Source of the DNA: Symsagittifera roscoffensis
Taxonomy: Eukaryota > Xenacoelomorpha > Acoela > Convolutidae
NCBI RefSeq assembly: GCF_963678635.1
Contig: NW_026971634.1
Span: forward strand, 21,224 to 85,223
Direction: 5' to 3'
Length of the DNA: 64,000 bases
Part shown: piece by piece, positions 61,530-64,000 of the stretch
Numbering within the stretch: position 1 is the stretch's first letter
Layout of the letters: the number at the start of each line of letters is the position of its first letter
Notes under the pieces: generated by a model
The model's input: only the letters and a program-made list of their open reading frames with translations
Databases searched by the model: none
What the model was told of the DNA's origin: nothing
Translations under genes and position numbers: made by a program

Positions 61530-64000
61530 GTAATCATATAATTATTTAATGTTTTTGATGTTTTCATTTTAATGTTTTTAAATAAAAACATACAAATGAT
61601 GAATCGATATTTGATGAAAGTAGTTTCAGAGCAAACAGTGTTGCCTTTTTCACGTAAAATTAACTACATGCTCGCCAAATTTGAGATCCTTTGGAATTTT
61701 GCTTTTCTTATATTTGCGTCTTTTTCGTCGAGTACATCATATTGAAGTTCTTTTAACAATAATTTTGTTTCTATTAGAAAATCCCGAAAAATCCTCTCGA
61801 TGTTCAGAAAAGCAGTTTGAAAACTAAATGTATTCAGTTTCTGACACAGTCAGAAATATTCTACTGATGTCAAGCGAAATGGTCTGTCATGATGGTCGGA
61901 AAAAGTTTATCTGAAACTAGTATGCAAAGCTTCCTTTCCCATCCCACCGCGCCAAGAAAACAATAAAAAGTTCCTATAAAGAAGTCTAAACCATTTTTTG
62001 CTAAATAACTGTGGTCAATTGCCCTTTTGGACACTCTTGTATGCAAACCATTAAATGCTGTTATATGAAACAATATTTTGTTGCAAGCCAAAAAATGAAA
62101 TCATTCAAATCAAAGCAAGAAATTTCCAAAACTTAACAGGGGGAAATTCAACTTAGACCATGCTCTCTATGATTGGTCAGAAATGTATATAAAAACCTTC
62201 TGGGTCAGAAAAAATTGAGATTTCTGGAATTATTATCCAAACACTTTTATAAATGCGCACGCGAAAAGTAATTTTAGTGAAATGGATTTGGAAGATAGCA
62301 AAAAAAAACAATTGATTTAAATGAAATAGCAAATCATTTGAATCCAGTCTTTTCAAAAATTGTGTTTGACATCTCTAAGGCTAATGGGAATACAAACTGT
62401 TTGCCGCCAACAAGGTAAACTTGCTATCTTAAATTAACTAGTAATAATTGAAATTATCATTAAAAAAACAGTTTCCATCATTCCTCAAAGAATCATATAT
62501 CAAACAAAATTCGTTATTGAACGACTACCAAATCGGACTTGGGGGGGGGGGGGGGGGGGGGGAATCTGCGACTGCGGGAATCTGTTATCACTTTTACTGA
62601 AATGTTTTGTGAAAACATGGATCATTGAATAAACAAACATACTTTGTCTAGATCCTGCTAAAACTTTCGATTCCATTTTTCATGAAAATTTCTTTACAAA
62701 AATTGTATATATATATATATATATATAGTTTTTTTGAACAACGCATCAATTCTCCGGCAGAGTTTTTTAGGAGACCGTCAGCAAAATGTTAAAACTCAAA
62801 ATCATTTTTCTGACTGGCAAACACTCAATCATGGCGTACCACAAGGTACTGTTTTGGGACCATTGGTTTTCATTCTTCATGTGAATGGTTTTAAAAACCA
62901 AAAAAGCAGAAAGATGAATTTAGTGCAACTTGTTGATGATACGAGTTCCTTATGTGGAAGAAACTCAAAAGTGGACCTATGAATATCAATGCTAGAAACG
63001 CTAAAAAAACGTACTTGAATTTTAAAATGAAATTTTTTTGTTCCTAATGTTGATAAAACAGAATTAATTGTCTCTGGGGAAGAGAAAAATTTAGAAAAAA
63101 AACTTGTTTCTAGAGAAGAAACAATTTCCGCAATGCAATGTTCCAGATATCCTAAGTGTTAAAGGACAAAACCTCACCTTTTCAGCAGAATTGAACAACG
63201 TTTTCAGCCAAATGGCTGTTGCAATTAAGTCAAAATACTGTTTTCGACATATGGTTTTAATAGAAACAAGAGTTATGTTTTTCAGCTCGTTAGTTTTGTC
63301 ACTTTTATTTTTTAGCTCAGCTTTTTTTCAAAATCTACCCATGTCTCAAATTAACAGATTAAACCAGCGAATTCACCGGGGAATCAAACTGTGCTATCTC
63401 CGCAGAAAAATGATAATGCGTGATCTATTTTTGAAGTCTAAAGTTTTACCAGCCGAATTGTTCATTACCCAACATGGCTTGACAAGAATGTTCGTTGTGG
63501 CAAAAAATTTTGAGATAAATGAAATTGGTAGCAACTTTATTTATAACAGAGTACCTGTGAAATGAAATGAACGCCTAAAAAATTAAAACAAAGTAGGTTT
63601 CTAAAAACAAATTGGGGAAAAAAATCTGAAGCAAACAATAATTGTTGTAAATGGAACAGCTTAAACATAAAGCTGAAAGAAGATAACTCTAATCAAAAAC
63701 TTAGGTTTCAACCGTAAATTTTTGAAAGAAATACACGAAAAAAAAACTTTTGATAGATCCAGCAGTTTTTTTTCGAAATTATTTTTTTATTTAGAGAAAT
63801 AGTATTGTTACTTGTTACATTCATTTTTGTACAATGTGTATTTGTAGATTACCATTGTAGTTGTTGATTTTTAATTTATTTTGATAGTTTCATTTTGAAG
63901 CAGCATGTATAGTTAAGCAAGTGGTGATTTTTAATTTAATTAATTGAGAAAAAAAAGAAATTGTTCATGTTGTTTGTACTTCGTGTTTGATAGAAGTGGC

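Overview
This is a eukaryotic, animal-like window: AT-rich intronic DNA carrying a few GC-rich coding exons and many layers of repeats. The only gene I recognise is a tetraspanin on the + strand. I could not identify the species. Intron-rich tetraspanins, APE-type non-LTR retrotransposons and a Ty3/gypsy-like relic all fit a metazoan. The window is almost entirely intron. It lacks the tetraspanin start, first exon, last exons and any promoter.

Layout. 1-17522 is copy A and about 18180-36048 is copy B of a tandem segmental duplication with a period of about 18.5 kb. Each copy carries one exon for transmembrane segment 2 (TM2) and one for TM3 (3704-3832 and 4372-4501; 22182-22310 and 22848-22977). 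The single visible exon for the end of TM1 (17679-17750) lies between the copies. The exon for the first part of the large extracellular loop (61390-61529, with the CCG motif) lies 38.4 kb after the copy B TM3 exon. Splice phases join TM1-TM2-TM3-loop in frame, and either TM3 copy can join the loop exon. Joining TM3 of copy A to the downstream TM1 exon gives a frameshift and an early stop. The duplication therefore behaves as alternative cassettes, a dead copy, or an assembly artefact, not as a longer protein.

The introns hold several repeat classes. An element with 25-bp terminal inverted repeats and an internal 22-bp minisatellite lies at 1141-1924 and again at 19576-20358. A large family of related units fills 6360-8574, 11084-17522, 24830-27003 and 29514-45390. 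It includes a regular higher-order array of about 1.83 kb per unit at 34784-42112. A minus-strand Ty3/gypsy-like pol remnant (integrase C-terminal region) sits inside this family in both copies.

From 45.4 kb onward the intron contains a broken non-LTR retrotransposon (46020-48740) between two copies of one repeat module, and a third, isolated copy of that module at 55.96 kb. It also contains decayed unidentified coding sequence (49.7-51.1 kb), a zinc-finger relic (51650-51883), several local tandem duplications (52.0-52.7, 54.5-55.2 and 57.2-59.2 kb), homopolymer runs, and a second non-LTR relic (62.3-63.57 kb) downstream of the loop exon. Most short reading frames in the window are chance frames in repeats.

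The best candidates for something unusual are the phase-restricted tandem exon cassette with its abrupt identity step, the large intronic higher-order array, the minisatellite-bearing inverted-repeat element, and the cluster of unidentified decayed coding sequence around 49.7-51.9 kb.
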